From Fasciola hepatica (Eukaryota; Platyhelminthes; Trematoda; Plagiorchiida; Fasciolidae), in assembly GCA_948099385.1 (NCBI GenBank), contig CANUEZ040000196.1:2773001-2837000 (forward strand): DNA of 64,000 bases. The letters are read 5' to 3'. A program made the position numbers and the translations under genes. This document shows positions 1-14,236 of the stretch, one piece after another (position 1 is the stretch's first letter; each line of letters starts with the position of its first letter). Under the pieces are notes generated by a model that saw only the letters and a list, made by a program, of their open reading frames with translations, was not told the DNA's origin and did not search any database.

Positions 1-768
1 CATGATCAATCATATTATACAAATCTAATCTGATCTGATCTAATCTCGTACTACTAATCAATTGCATGCATAGTAAGGAAGCTGTGCAGCTTGTTCATTT
101 GGGAATGCGTTGGTTGTACTCAGGCCCCTACAGAGAAGTCATCCATCATAGGAGTCGATCGGTGTGCGCGAAGCTGGTTCTCACCATTCAAATTTACAGC
201 GAGTTTGGGAAGTGTGCTATATCATGTAGTGTAGATGTTGAACAAAGCGTTGATAGACATCCCGGATAGCCTTGTGTTGTTAAGTTGTTCGATTCACAAT
301 GGTTCACCGGTTGTTGGAGTGCCCGTGTGTTTGTCGGTCGATGTGCACTGCTGATGAGTCGAGTCCCTTAGAGGATGAAACAGCTGTACAGTGCTTCCAT
401 GGATTTCAATGCTCAGTTGAGCGTTCAAGCTGCATGATCAATCATATTATACACATCTAATCTAATCTAATGTAAACTCGTACTACTAATCAATTACATG
501 CATAGTAAGGAAGCTGTGTAGGTTGTTCATTTGGGAATGCGTTGGTTGTACTTAGGCCCCTACAGAGAAGTCATCCATCATAGGAGTCGATCGGTGTGCG
601 CGAAGCTGGTTCTTACTATTCAAATTTAAAGCGAGTTTGGGAAGGGTGCTATATCATGTAGTGTAGATGTTGAACAAAGCGTTGAGAGCCATCCCGGATA
701 GCCTTGTGTTGTTAAGTTGTTCGATTCACAATGGTTCACCGGTTGTTGGAGTGCCCGTGGGGGCTCGG

Positions 769-834
769 TCGATGTGCACTGCTGATGAGTCGAGTCCCTT
801 AGAGGATGAAACAGCTGTACAGTGCTTCCATGGA
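769..834 (+). ncRNA. Hammerhead ribozyme copy, intact core
   Basis: This copy has the same complete fold as the reference, with inner stem I (776-781 with 820-825), CUGAUGA at 782-788, GAAA at 808-811 and predicted cleavage after A819. The previous equivalent site is at 388, giving a 431-nt monomer. The next is at 1255, giving 436 nt because of one extra AATCT pentamer. Confidence 0.85.
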
Positions 835-1499
835 TTTCAATGCTCAGTTGAGCGTTCAAGCTGCATGATCAATCATGTTATACAAATCTAATCTAATCTA
901 ATCTAATCTAATCTCGTACTACTAATCAATTGCATGCATAGTAAGGAAGCTGTGTAGGTTGGTAATTTGGGAATGCGTTGGTTGTACCTAGGCCCCTACA
1001 GAGAAGTCATCCATCATAGGAGTCGATCGGTGTGCGCGAAGCTGGTTCTTACAATTCAAATTTGAAGCGAGTTTGGGAAGGGTGCTATATCATGTAGTGT
1101 AGATGTTGAACAAAGCGTTGAGAGCCATCCCGGATAGCCTTGTGTTGTTAAGTTGTTCGATTCACAATGGTTCACCGGTTGTTGGAGTGCCCGTGGGGGC
1201 TCGGTCGATGTGCACTGCTGATGAGTCGAGTCCCTTAGAGGATGAAACAGCTGTACAGTGCTTCCATGGATTTCAATGCTCAGTTGAGCGTTCAAGCTGC
1301 ATGATCAATCATATTATACAAATCTAATCTGATCTGATCTAATCTCGTACTACTAAACAATTGCATGCATAGTAAGGAAGCTGTGTAGGTTGTTCATTTG
1401 GGAATGCGTTGGTTGTACTTAGGCCCCTACAGAGAAGTCATCCATCATAGGAGTCGATCGGTGTGCGCGAAGCTGGTTCTCACCATTCAAATTTAAAAC

Positions 1500-4400
1500 G
1501 AGTTTGGGAAGGGTGCTATATCATGTAGTGTAGATGTTGAACAAAGCGTTGATAGCCATCCCCGATAGCCTTGTGTTGTTAAGTTGTTCGATTCACAATG
1601 GTTCACCGGTTGTTGGAGTGCCCGTAGGGGCTCGGTCGATGTGCAATGCTGATGAGTCGAGTCCCTTAGAGGATGAAACAGCTGTACAGTGCTTCCATGG
1701 ATTTCAATGCTCAGTTGAGCGTTCAAGCTGCATGATCAATCATATTATACAAATCTAATCTAATCTAATCTAATCTCGTACTACTAATCAATTGCATGCA
1801 TAGTAAGGAAGCTGTGTAGGTTGGTAATTTGGGAATGCGTTGGTTGTACCTAGGCCCCCAACAGAGAAGTCATCCATCATAGGAGTCGATCGGTGTGCGC
1901 GAAGCTGGTTCTTACCATTCAAATTTGAAGCGAGTTTGGGAAGGGTGCTATATCATGTAGTGTAGATGTTGAACAAAGCGTTGAGAGCCATCCCGGATAG
2001 CCTTGTGTTGTTAAGTTGTTCGATTCACAATGGTTCACCGGTTGTTGGAGTGCCCGTAGGGGCTCGGTCGATGTGCACTGCTGATGAGTCGAGTCCCTTA
2101 GAGGATGAAACAGCTGTACAGTGCTTCCATGGATTTCAATGCTCAGTTGAGCGTTCAAGCTGCATGATCAATCATATTGTACAAATCTAATCTGATCTGA
2201 TCTAATCTCGTACTACTAATCAATTGCATGCATAGTAAGGAAGCTGTGTAGGTTGTTCATTTGGGAATGCGTTGGTTGTACTTAGGCCCCTACACAGAAG
2301 TCATCCATCATAGGAGTCGATCGGTGTGCGCGAAGCTGGTTCTCACCATTCAAATTTAATGCGAGTTTGGGAAGGGTGCTATATCATGTAGTGTAGATGT
2401 TGAACAAAGCGTTGATAGCCATCCCGGATAGCCTTGTGTTGTTAAGTTGTTCGATTCACAATGGTTCACCGGTTGTTGGAGTGCCCGTAGGGGCTCGGTC
2501 GATGTGCAATGCTGATGAGTCGAGTCCCTTAGAGGATGAAACAGCTGTACAGTGCTTCCATGGATTTCAATGCTCAGTTGAGCGTTCAAGCTGCATGATC
2601 AATCATATTATACAAATATAATCTGATCTGATCTAATCTCGTACTACTAAACAATTGCATGCATAGTAAGGAAGCTGTGTAGGTTGTTCATTTGGGAATG
2701 CGTTGGTTGTACCTAGGCACCTACACAGAAGTCATCCATCATAGGAGTCGATCGGTGTGCGCGAAGCTGGTTCTTACCATTCAAATTTAAAGCGAGTTTG
2801 GGAAGGGTGCTATATCATGTAGTGTAGATGTTGAACAAAGCGTTGAGAGCCATCCCGGATAGCCTTGTGTTGTTAAGTTGTTCGATTCACAATGGTTCAC
2901 CGGTTGTTGGAGTGCCCGTAGGGGCTCGGTCGATGTGCAATGCTGATGAGTCGAGTCCCTTAGAGGATGAAACAGCTGTACAGTGCTTCCATGGATTTCA
3001 ATGCTCAGTTGAGCGTTCAAGCTGCATGATCAATCATATTATACAAATCTAATCTAATCTGATCTAATCTCGTACTACTAATCAATTGCATGCATAGTAA
3101 GGAAGCTGTGTAGGTTGTTCATTTGGGAATGCGTTGGTTGTACTTAGGCCCCTACACAGAAGTCATCCATCATAGGAGTCGATCGGTGTGCGCGAAGCTG
3201 GTACTAACCATTCAAATTTAATGCGAGTTTGGGAAGGGTGCTATATCATGTAGTGTAGATGTTGAACAAAGCGTTGATAGCCATCCCGGATAGCCTTGTG
3301 TTGTTAAGTTGTTCGATTCACAATGGTTCACCGGTTGTTGGAGTGCCCGTAGGGGCTCGGTCGATGTGCAATGCTGATGAGTCGAGTCCCTTAGAGGATG
3401 AAACAGCTGTACAGTGCTTCCATGGATTTCAATGCTCAGTTGAGCGTTCAAGCTGCATGATCAATCATATTATACAAATATAATCTAATCTAATCTAATC
3501 TCGTACTACTAATCAATTGCATGCATAGTAAGGAAGCTGTGTAGGTTGGTAATTTGGGAATGCGTTGGTTGTACCTAGGCCCCCAACAGAGAAGTCATCC
3601 ATCATAGGAGTCGATCGGTGTGCGCGAAGCTGGTTCTTACCATTCAAATTTGAAGCGAGTTTGGGAAGGGTGCTATATCATGTAGTGTAGATGTTGAACA
3701 AAGCGTTGAGAGCCATCCCGGATAGCCTTGTGTTGTTAAGTTGTTCGATTCACAATGGTTCACCGGTTGTTGGAGTGCCCGTAGGGGCTCGGTCGATGTG
3801 CACTGCTGATGAGTCGAGTCCCTTAGAGGATGAAACAGCTGTACAGTGCTTCCATGGATTTCAATGCTCAGTTGAGCGTTCAAGCTGCATGATCAATCAT
3901 ATTGTACAAATCTAATCTGATCTGATCTAATCTCGTACTACTAATCAATTGCATGCATAGTAAGGAAGCTGTGTAGGTTGTTCATTTGGGAATGCGTTGG
4001 TTGTACTTAGGCCCCTACACAGAAGTCATCCATCATAGGAGTCGATCGGTGTGCGCGAAGCTGGTTCTCACCATTCAAATTTAATGCGAGTTTGGGAAGG
4101 GTGCTATATCATGTAGTGTAGATGTTGAACAAAGCGTTGATAGCCATCCCGGATAGCCTTGTGTTGTTAAGTTGTTCGATTCACAATGGTTCACCGGTTG
4201 TTGGAGTGCCCGTAGGGGCTCGGTCGATGTGCAATGCTGATGAGTCGAGTCCCTTAGAGGATGAAACAGCTGTACAGTGCTTCCATGGATTTCAATGCTC
4301 AGTTGAGCGTTCAAGCTGCATGATCAATCATATTATACAAATATAATCTGATCTGATCTAATCTCGTACTACTAAACAATTGCATGCATAGTAAGGAAGC

Positions 4401-5365
4401 TGTGTAGGTTGTTCATTTGGGAATGCGTTGGTTGTACCTAGGCACCTACACAGAAGTCATCCATCATAGGAGTCGATCGGTGTGCGCGAAGCTGGTTCTT
4501 ACCATTCAAATTTAAAGCGAGTTTGGGAAGGGTGCTATATCATGTAGTGTAGATGTTGAACAAAGCGTTGAGAGCCATCCCGGATAGCCTTGTGTTGTTA
4601 AGTTGTTCGATTCACAATGGTTCACCGGTTGTTGGAGTGCCCGTAGGGGCTCGGTCGATGTGCACTGCTGATGAGTCGAGTCCCTTAGAGGATGAAACAG
4701 CTGTACAGTGCTTCCATGGATTTCAATGCTCAGTTGAGCGTTCAAGCTGCATGATCAATCATATTATACAAATCTAATCTAATCTGATCTAATCTCGTAC
4801 TACTAATCAATTGCATGCATAGTAAGGAAGCTGTGTAGGTTGTTCATTTGGGAATGCGTTGGTTGTACTTAGGCCCCTACACAGAAGTCATCCATCATAG
4901 GAGTCGATCGGTGTGCGCGAAGCTGGTACTAACCATTCAAATTTAATGCGAGTTTGGGAAGGGTGCTATATCATGTAGTGTAGATGTTGAACAAAGCGTT
5001 GATAGCCATCCCGGATAGCCTTGTGTTGTTAAGTTGTTCGATTCACAATGGTTCACCGGTTGTTGGAGTGCCCGTAGGGGCTCGGTCGATGTGCAATGCT
5101 GATGAGTCGAGTCCCTTAGAGGATGAAACAGCTGTACAGTGCTTCCATGGATTTCAATGCTCAGTTGAGCGTTCAAGCTGCATGATCAATCATATTATAC
5201 AAATATAATCTGATCTGATCTAATCTCGTACTACTAAACAATTGCATGCATAGTAAGGAAGCTGTGTAGGTTGTTCATTTGGGAATGCGTTGGTTGTACC
5301 TAGGCACCTACACAGAAGTCATCCATCATAGGAGTCGATCGGTGTGCGCGAAGCTGGTTCTTACC
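1500..5365 (+). repeat. Four-unit higher-order repeat, 1725-bp shift
   Basis: Units from about 1.5 to 3.6 kb recur 1725 bp later with very few differences. Diagnostic variants, such as TTTAATGCGAG at 2355 and 4080 and GGTACTAACC at 3200 and 4925, line up at this shift. Boundaries are approximate because all units are similar. Confidence 0.8.
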
Positions 5366-8149
5366 ATTCAAATTTAAAGCGAGTTTGGGAACGGTGCTAT
5401 ATCATGTAGTGTAGATGTTGAACAAAGCGTTGATAGCCATCCCGGATAGCCTTGTGTTGTTAAGTTGTTCGATTCACAATGGTTCACCGGTTGTTGGAGT
5501 GCCCGTGGGGGCTCGGTCGATGTGCAATGCTGATGAGTCGAGTCCCTTAGAGGATGAAACAGCTGTACAGAGCTTCCATGGATTTCAATGCTCAGTTGAG
5601 CGTTCAAGCTGCATGATCAATCATATTATACAAATATAATCTGATCTGATCTAATCTCGTACTACTAATCAATTGCATGCATAGTAAAGAAGCTGTGTAG
5701 GTTGTTCATTTGGGAATGCGTTGGTTGTACTCAGGCCCCTACAGAGAAGTCATCCATCATAGGAGTCGATCGGTGTGCGCGAAGCTGGTTCTTACCATTC
5801 AAATTTAAAGCGTGTTTGGGAAGGGTGCTATATCATGTAGTGTAGATGTTGAACAAAGCGTTTAGAGCCATCCCGGATAGCCTTTGTTGTTAGGTTGTTC
5901 GATTCACACTGATTCAAGGGTTGTTGGAGTGCCCGTGGGGGCTCGGTCGATGTGCACTGCTGATGAGTCGAGTCCCTTAGAGGATGAAACAGCTGTACAG
6001 TGCTTCCATGGATTTCAATGCTCAGTTGAGCGTTCAAGCTGCATGATCAATCATATTGTACAAATCTAATCTGATCTGATCTAATCTCGTACTACTAATC
6101 AATTGCATGCATAGTAAGGAAGCTGTGTAGGTTGTTCATTTGGGAATGCGTTGGTTGTACTTAGGCCCCTACACAGAAGTCATCCATCATAGGAGTCGAT
6201 CGGTGTGCGCGAAGCTGGTTCTCACCATTCAAATTTAATGCGAGTTTGGGAAGGGTGCTATATCATGTAGTGTAGATGTTGAACAAAGCGTTGATAGCCA
6301 TCCCGGATAGCCTTGTGTTGTTAAGTTGTTCGATTCACAATGGTTCACCGGTTGTTGGAGTGCCCGTAGGGGCTCGGTCGATGTGCAATGCTGATGAGTC
6401 GAGTCCCTTAGAGGATGAAACAGCTGTACAGTGCTTCCATGGATTTCAATGCTCAGTTGAGCGTTCAAGCTGCATGATCAATCATATTATACAAATATAA
6501 TCTGATCTGATCTAATCTCGTACTACTAAACAATTGCATGCATAGTAAGGAAGCTGTGTAGGTTGTTCATTTGGGAATGCGTTGGTTGTACCTAGGCACC
6601 TACACAGAAGTCATCCATCATAGGAGTCGATCGGTGTGCGCGAAGCTGGTTCTTACCATTCAAATTTAAAGCGAGTTTGGGAAGGGTGCTATATCATGTA
6701 GTGTAGATGTTGAACAAAGCGTTGAGAGCCATCCCGGATAGCCTTGTGTTGTTAAGTTGTTCGATTCACAATGGTTCACCGGTTGTTGGAGTGCCCGTAG
6801 GGGCTCGGTCGATGTGCACTGCTGATGAGTCGAGTCCCTTAGAGGATGAAACAGCTGTACAGTGCTTCCATGGATTTCAATGCTCAGTTGAGCGTTCAAG
6901 CTGCATGATCAATCATATTATACAAATCTAATCTAATCTGATCTAATCTCGTACTACTAATCAATTGCATGCATAGTAAGGAAGCTGTGTAGGTTGTTCA
7001 TTTGGGAATGCGTTGGTTGTACTTAGGCCCCTACACAGAAGTCATCCATCATAGGAGTCGATCGGTGTGCGCGAAGCTGGTACTAACCATTCAAATTTAA
7101 TGCGAGTTTGGGAAGGGTGCTATATCATGTAGTGTAGATGTTGAACAAAGCGTTGATAGCCATCCCGGATAGCCTTGTGTTGTTAAGTTGTTCGATTCAC
7201 AATGGTTCACCGGTTGTTGGAGTGCCCGTAGGGGCTCGGTCGATGTGCAATGCTGATGAGTCGAGTCCCTTAGAGGATGAAACAGCTGTACAGTGCTTCC
7301 ATGGATTTCAATGCTCAGTTGAGCGTTCAAGCTGCATGATCAATCATATTATACAAATATAATCTGATCTGATCTAATCTCGTACTACTAAACAATTGCA
7401 TGCATAGTAAGGAAGCTGTGTAGGTTGTTCATTTGGGAATGCGTTGGTTGTACCTAGGCACCTACACAGAAGTCATCCATCATAGGAGTCGATCGGTGTG
7501 CGCGAAGCTGGTTCTTACCATTCAAATTTAAAGCGAGTTTGGGAACGGTGCTATATCATGTAGTGTAGATGTTGAACAAAGCGTTGATAGCCATCCCGGA
7601 TAGCCTTGTGTTGTTAAGTTGTTCGATTCACAATGGTTCACCGGTTGTTGGAGTGCCCGTGGGGGCTCGGTCGATGTGCAATGCTGATGAGTCGAGTCCC
7701 TTAGAGGATGAAACAGCTGTACAGAGCTTCCATGGATTTCAATGCTCAGTTGAGCGTTCAAGCTGCATGATCAATCATATTATACAAATATAATCTGATC
7801 TGATCTAATCTCGTACTACTAATCAATTGCATGCATAGTAAAGAAGCTGTGTAGGTTGTTCATTTGGGAATGCGTTGGTTGTACTCAGGCCCCTACAGAG
7901 AAGTCATCCATCATAGGAGTCGATCGGTGTGCGCGAAGCTGGTTCTTACCATTCAAATTTAAAGCGTGTTTGGGAAGGGTGCTATATCATGTAGTGTAGA
8001 TGTTGAACAAAGCGTTTAGAGCCATCCCGGATAGCCTTTGTTGTTAGGTTGTTCGATTCACACTGATTCAAGGGTTGTTGGAGTGCCCGTGGGGGCTCGG
8101 TCGATGTGCACTGCTGATGAGTCGAGTCCCTTAGAGGATGAAACAGCTG
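3787..8149 (+). repeat. Five-unit higher-order repeat, 2154-bp shift, two copies
   Basis: The stretch 3787-5991 recurs at 5941-8145 with almost no differences by eye. The match includes rare variants: CAGAGC in stem I at 5567 and 7721, and the diverged CACTGATTCAAGGG segment at about 5907 and 8061. It ends near T8150C, which is present only in the second copy. The first copy overlaps the four-unit block at its left, so the two duplications are nested. Confidence 0.85.
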
Positions 8150-8165
8150 CACAGTGCTTCCATGG
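8100..8165 (+). pseudogene. Hammerhead copy with broken A15.1-U16.1 pair
   Basis: T to C at 8150 changes the cleavage triplet from GUA to GCA and removes the conserved A15.1-U16.1 pair. This violates the NUH rule, so cleavage is not expected. The parent copy 2154 bp upstream keeps T at this place, so the change came after that duplication. Confidence 0.75.
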
Positions 8166-11142
8166 ATTTCAATGCTCAGTTGAGCGTTCAAGCTGGATGA
8201 TCAACAATATTATACAAATCTAATCTAATCTAATCTAATCTAATCTCGTACTACTAATCAATTGCATGCATAGTAAGGAAGCTGTGTAGGTTGTTCATTT
8301 GGGAATGCGTTGGTAGTACTTAGGCCCCTACAGAGAAGTCATCCATCATAGGAGTCGATCGGTGTGCGCGAAGCTGGTTCTTACCATTCAAATTTGAAGC
8401 GAGTTTGGGAAGGGTGCTATATGATGTAGTGTAGATGTTGAACAAAGCGTTGAGAGCCATCCCGGATAGCCTTGTGTTGTTAAGTTGTTCGATTCACAAT
8501 TTTTCACCGGTTGTTGGAGTGCCCGTGGGGGCTCGGTCGATGTGCACTGCTGATGAGTCGAGTCCCTTAGAGGATGAAACAGCTGTACAGTGCTTCCTTG
8601 GATTTCAATGCTCAGTTGAGCGTTCAAGCTGCATGATCAATCATATTATACAAATCTAATCTAATCTAATCTGATCTAATCTCGTACTACTAATCAATTA
8701 CATGCATAGTAAGGAAGCTGTGTAGGTTGTTCATTTGGGAATGCGTTGGTTGTACCTAGGCACCTACACAGAAGTCATCCATCATAGGAGTCGATCGGTG
8801 TGCGCGAAGCTGGTTCTTACCATTCAAATTTAAAGCGTGTTTGGGAAGGGTGCTATATCATGTAGTGTAGATGTTGAACAAAGCGTTGAGAGCCATCCCG
8901 GATAGCCTTGTGTTGTTAAGTTGTTCGTTTCAGAATGGTTCACCGGTTGTTGGAGTGACCGTTGGGGCTCGGTCTATGTGCAATGCTGATGAGTCGAGTC
9001 CCTTAGAGGATGAAACAGCTGTACAGTGCTTCCATGGATTTCAATGCTCAGTTGAGCGTTCAAGCTGCATGATCAATCATATTATACAAATCTAATCTAA
9101 TCTAATCTGATCTAATCTCGTACTACTAATCAATTGCATGCATAGTAAGGAAGCTGTGTAGGTTGGTAATTTGGGAATGCGTTGGTTGTACTTAGGCCCC
9201 TACAGAGAAGTCATCCATCATAGGAGTCGATCGGTGTGCGCGAAGCTGGTTCTTACCATTCAAATTTGAAGCGAGTTTGGGAAGGGTGCTATATCATGTA
9301 GTGTAGATGTTGAACAAAGCGTTGATAGCCATCCCGGATAGCCTTGTGTTGTTAAGTTGTTCGATTCACAATGGTTCACCGGTTGTTGGAGTGCCCGTGG
9401 GGGCTCGATCGATGTGCACTGCTGATGAGTCGAGTCCCTTAGAGGATGAAACAGCTGTACAGTGCTTCCATGGATTTCAATGCTCAGTTGAGCGTTCAAG
9501 CTGCATGAACAATCATATTATACAAATCTAATCTAATCTAATCTAATCTTATCTCGTACTACTAAACAATTGCATGCATATTACGGAAGCTGTGTAGGTT
9601 GTTCATTTGGGAATGCGTTGGTTGTACTTAGGCCCCTACAGAGAAGTCATCCATCATAGGAGTCGATCGTTGTGCGCGAAGCTGGTTCTTACCATTCAAA
9701 TTTGAAACGAGTTTGGGAAGGGTGCTATATCGTGTAGTGTAGATGTTGAACAAAGCGTTGATAGCCATCCCGGATAGCCTTGTGTTGTTAAGTTGTTCGA
9801 TTCACAATGGTTCACCGGTTGTTGGAGTGCCCGTGGTTGCTCGGTCGATGTGCACTGCTGATGAGTCGAGTCCCTTAGAGGATGAAACAGCTGTACAGTG
9901 CTTCCATGGATTTCAATGCTCAGTTGAGCGTTCAAGCTGCATGATCAATCATATTATACAAATCTAATCTTATCTAATCTAATCTCGTACTACTAATCAA
10001 TTGCATGCATAGTAAGGAAGCTGTGTAGGTTGTTCATTTGGGAATGCGTTGGTTGTACTCAGGCCTCTACAGAGAAGTCATCCATCATAGGAGTCGATCG
10101 GTGTGCGCGAAGCTGGTTCTTACCATTCAAATTTGAAGCGAGTTTGGGAAGGGTGCTATATCATGTAGTGTAGATGTTGAACAAAGCGCTGATAGCCATC
10201 CCGGATAGCCTTGTGTTGTTAAGTTGTTCGATTCACAGTGGTTCACCGGTTGTTGGAGTGCCCGTGGGGGCTCGGTCGATGTGCACTGCTGATGAGTCGA
10301 GTCCCTTAGAGGATGAAACAGCTGTACAGAGCTTCCATGGATTTCAATGCTCAGTTGAGCGTTCAAGCTGCATGATCAATCATATTATACAAATCTTATC
10401 TAATCTAATCTAATCTCGTACTACTAAACAATTGCATGCATAGTAAGGAAGCTGTGTAGGTTGTTCATTTGTGAATGAGTTGGTTGTACTTAGGCCCCTA
10501 CAGAGAAGTCATCCATCATAGGAGTCGATCGGTGTGCGCGAAGCTGGTTCTTACCATTCAAATTTGAAGCGAGTTTGGGAAGGGTGCTATATCATGTAGT
10601 GTAGATGTTGAACAAAGCGTTGATAGCCATCCTGGATAGCCTTGTGTTGTTAAGTTGTTCGATTCACAATGGTTCACCGGTTGTTGGAGTGGCCGTGGGG
10701 GCTCGGTCGATGTGAACTGCTGATGAGTCGAGTCCCTTAGAGGATGAAACAGCTGTACAGTGCTTCCATGGATTTCAATGCTCAGTTGAGCGTTCAAGCT
10801 GCATGATCAATCATATTATACAAATCTAATCTAATCTAATCTAATCTAATTTCGTACTACTAATCAATTGCATGCATAGTAAGGAAGCTGTGTAGGTTGT
10901 TCATTTGGGAATGCGTTGGTTGTACTTAGGCCCCTACAGAGAAGTCATCCATCATAGGAGTCGATCGGTGTGCGCGAAGCTGGTTCTTACCATTCAAATT
11001 TAAAGCGAGTTTGGGAACGGTGCTATATGATGTAGTGTAGATGTTGAACAAAGCGTTGATAGCCATCCCGGATAGCCTTGTGTTGTTAAGTTGTTCGATT
11101 CACAATGGTTCACCGGTTGTTGGAGTGCCCGTGGGGGCTCGG

Positions 11143-11208
11143 TCGATGTGCACTGCTGATGAGTCGAGTCCTTTAGAGGATGAAACAGCTGTACAGTGCT
11201 TCCATGGA
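11143..11208 (+). ncRNA. Hammerhead ribozyme copy, intact core
   Basis: The core and all stem I pairs are as in the reference, with predicted cleavage after A11193. The only change is C to T at 11172 in loop II, which should be neutral for the core. It sits among neighbours that carry a stem I mismatch (for example near 10714 and 11581), so intact and weakened copies alternate here. Confidence 0.82.
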
Positions 11209-14170
11209 TTTCAATGCTCAGTTGAGCGTTCAAGCTGCATGATCAATCATATTATACAAATCTAATCTAATCTAATCTAATCTCGTACTACTAATCAATT
11301 GCATGCATAGTAAGGAAGCTGTGTAGGTTGTTCATTTGGGAATGCGTTGGTTGTACTTAGGCCCCTACAGAGAAGTCATCCATCATAGGAGTCGATCGGT
11401 GTGCGCGAAGCTGGTTCTTACCATTCAAATTTGAAGCGAGTTTGGGAAGGGTGCTATATCATGTAGTGTAGATGTTGAACAAAGCGTTGATAGCCATCCC
11501 GGATAGCCTTGTGTTGTTAAGTTGTTCGATTCACAATGGTTCACCGGTTGTTGGAGTGGCCGTGGGGGCTCGGTCGATGTGAACTGCTGATGAGTCGAGT
11601 CCCTTAGAGGATGAAACAGCTGTACAGTGCTTCCATGGATTTCAATGCTCAGTTGAGCGTTCAAGCTGCATGATCAATCATATTATACAAATCTAATGTA
11701 ATCTGATCTAATCTCGTACTACTAATCAATTGCATGCATAGTAAGGAAGCTGTGTAGGTTGTTCATTTGGGAATGCGTTGGTTGTACTTAGGCCCCTACA
11801 GAGAATTCATCCATCATAGGAGTCGATCGGTGTGCGCGAAGCTGGTTCTTACCATTCAAATTTGAAATGAGTTTGGAAACGGTGCTATATCATGTAGTGT
11901 AGATGTTGAACAAAGCGTTGATAGCCATCCCGGATAGCCTTGTGTTGTTAAGTTGTTCGATTCACAATGGTTCACCGGTTGTTGGAGTGCCCGTGGTTGC
12001 TCGGTCGATGTGAACTGCTGATGAGTCGAGTCCCTTAGAGGATGAAACAGCTGTACAGTGCTTCCATGGATTTCAATGCTCAGTTGAGCGTTCAAGCTGC
12101 ATGATCAATCATATTATACAAATCTAATCTAATCTAATCTAATCCTATCTCGTACTACTAATCAATTGCATGCATAGTAAGGAAGCTGTGTAGGTTGTTC
12201 ATTTGGGAATGCGTTGGTTGTACTTAGGCCCCTACAGAGAAGTCATCCATCATAGAAGTCGATCGGTGTGCGCGAAGCTGGTTGTTACCATTCAAATTTG
12301 AAGCGAGTTTGGGAAGGGTGCTATATCATGTAGTGTAGATGTTGAACAAAGCGTTGATAGCCATCCCGGATAGCCTTGTGTTGTTAAGTTGTTCGATTCA
12401 CAATGGTTCACCGGTTGTTGGAGTGCCCGTGGGGGCTCGGTCGATGTGCGCTGCTGATGAGTCGAGTCCCTTAGAGGATGAAACAGCTGTACAGTGCTTC
12501 CATGGATTTCAATGCTCAGTTGAGCGTTCAAGCTGCATGATCAATCATATTATACAAATCTAATCTAATCTGATCTAATCTCGAACTACTAATCAATTGC
12601 ATGCATAGTAAGGAAGCTGTGTAGGTTGTTAATTTGGGAATGCGTTGGTTGTACTTAGGCCCCTACAGAGAAGTCATCCATCATAGGAGTCGATCGGTGT
12701 GCGCGAAGCTGGTTCTTACCATTCAAATTTAAAGCGAGTTTGGGAAGTGTGCTATATCATGTAGTGTAGATGTTGAACAAAGCGTTGAGAGCCATCCCGG
12801 ATAGCCCTGTGTTGTTAAGTTGTTCGATTCACAATGGTTCACCGGTTGTTGGACTGCCCGTGAGGGCTCGGTCGATGTGAACTGCTGATGAGTCGAGTCC
12901 CTTAGAGGATGAAACAGCTGTACAGTGCTTCCATGGATTTCAATGCTCAGTTGAGCGTTCGAGCTGCATGATCAATCATATTATACAAATCTAATCTAAT
13001 CTGATCTAATCTCGTACTACTAATCAATTGCATGCATAGTAAGGAAGCTGTGTAGGTTGTTCATTTGGGAATGCGTTGGTTGTACTTAGGCCCCTACAGA
13101 GAAGTCATCCATCATAGGAGTCGATCGGTGTGCGCGAAGCTGGTTCTTACCATTCAAGTTTGAAACGAGTTTGGGAACGGTGCTATATGATGTAGTGTAG
13201 ATGTTGAACAAAGCGTTGATAGCCATCCCGGATAGCCTTGTGTTGTTAAGTTGTTCGATTCACAATGGTTCACCGGTTGTTGGAGTGCCCGTGGGGGCTC
13301 GGTCGATGTGCACTGCTGATGAGTCGAGTCCCTTAGAGGATGAAACAGCTGTACAGTGCTTCCATGGATTTCAATGCTCAGTTGAGCGTTCAAGCTGCAT
13401 GATCAATCATATTATACAAATCTAATCTAATCTTATCTAATCTAATCTCGTACTACTAATCAATTGCATGCATAGTAAGGAAGCTGTGTAGGTTGTTCAT
13501 TTGGGAATGCGTTGGTTGTACTTAGGCCCCTACAGAGAAGTCATCCATCATAGGAGTCGATCGGTGTGCGCGAAGCTGGTCCTTATCATTCAAATTTGAA
13601 GCGAGTTTGGGAAGGGTGCTATATCATGTAGTGTAGATGTTGAACAAAGCGTTGATAGCCATCCCGGATAGCCTTGTGTTGTTAAGTTGTTCGATTCACA
13701 ATGGTTCACCGGTTGTTGGAGTGCCCGTGTGTTTGTCGGTCGATGTGCACTGCTGATGAGTCGAGTCCCTTAGAGGATGAAACAGCTGTACAGTGCTTCC
13801 ATGGATTTCAATGCTCAGTTGAGCGTTCAAGCTGCATGATCAATCATATTATACAAATCTAATCTAATCTAATCTAATCTCGTACTACTAATCAATTGCA
13901 TGCATAGTAAGGAAGCTGTGTAGGTTGTTCATTTGGGAATGCGTTGGTTGTATGTAGGCTCCTACAGAGAATTCATCCATCATAGGAGTCGATCGGTGTG
14001 CGCGAAGCTGGTTCTTACCATTCAAATTTGAAATGAGTTTGGGAACGGTGCTATATCATGTAGTGTAGATGTTGAACAAAGCGTTAATAGCCATCCCGGA
14101 TAGCCTTGTGTTGTTAAGTTGTTCGATTCACAATGGTTCACCGGTTGTTGGAGTGCCCGTGGGGGCTCGG

Positions 14171-14236
14171 TCGATGTGCACTGCTGATGAGTCGAGTCCC
14201 TTAGAGGATGAAACAGCTGTACAGTGCTTCCATGGA
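14171..14236 (+). ncRNA. Hammerhead ribozyme copy, intact core
   Basis: Complete core, inner stem I and GUA triplet, with predicted cleavage after A14221. The ribozyme is unchanged although the flanking middle part of this unit is diverged. Confidence 0.82.

Noticed and set aside
66..269. 67-codon + frame at the left edge
   Set aside because: It exists in one unit only because of a private change (TGTGCAGC for TGTGTAGG) that removes the usual stop.
626..859. Recurrent - strand open frame of 77 to 93 codons
   Set aside because: It overlaps the + frame over nearly its whole length. Its ends vary with single substitutions and it has no recognisable protein features. Conservation is that of the satellite DNA.
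667..891. Recurrent + strand open frame of about 74 codons, one in most units
   Set aside because: It spans the ribozyme, is broken by one base in every T-rich unit, has no recognisable domain and recurs only because the unit recurs. Longer versions, such as 47148-47516, come from loss of a stop in a single unit.
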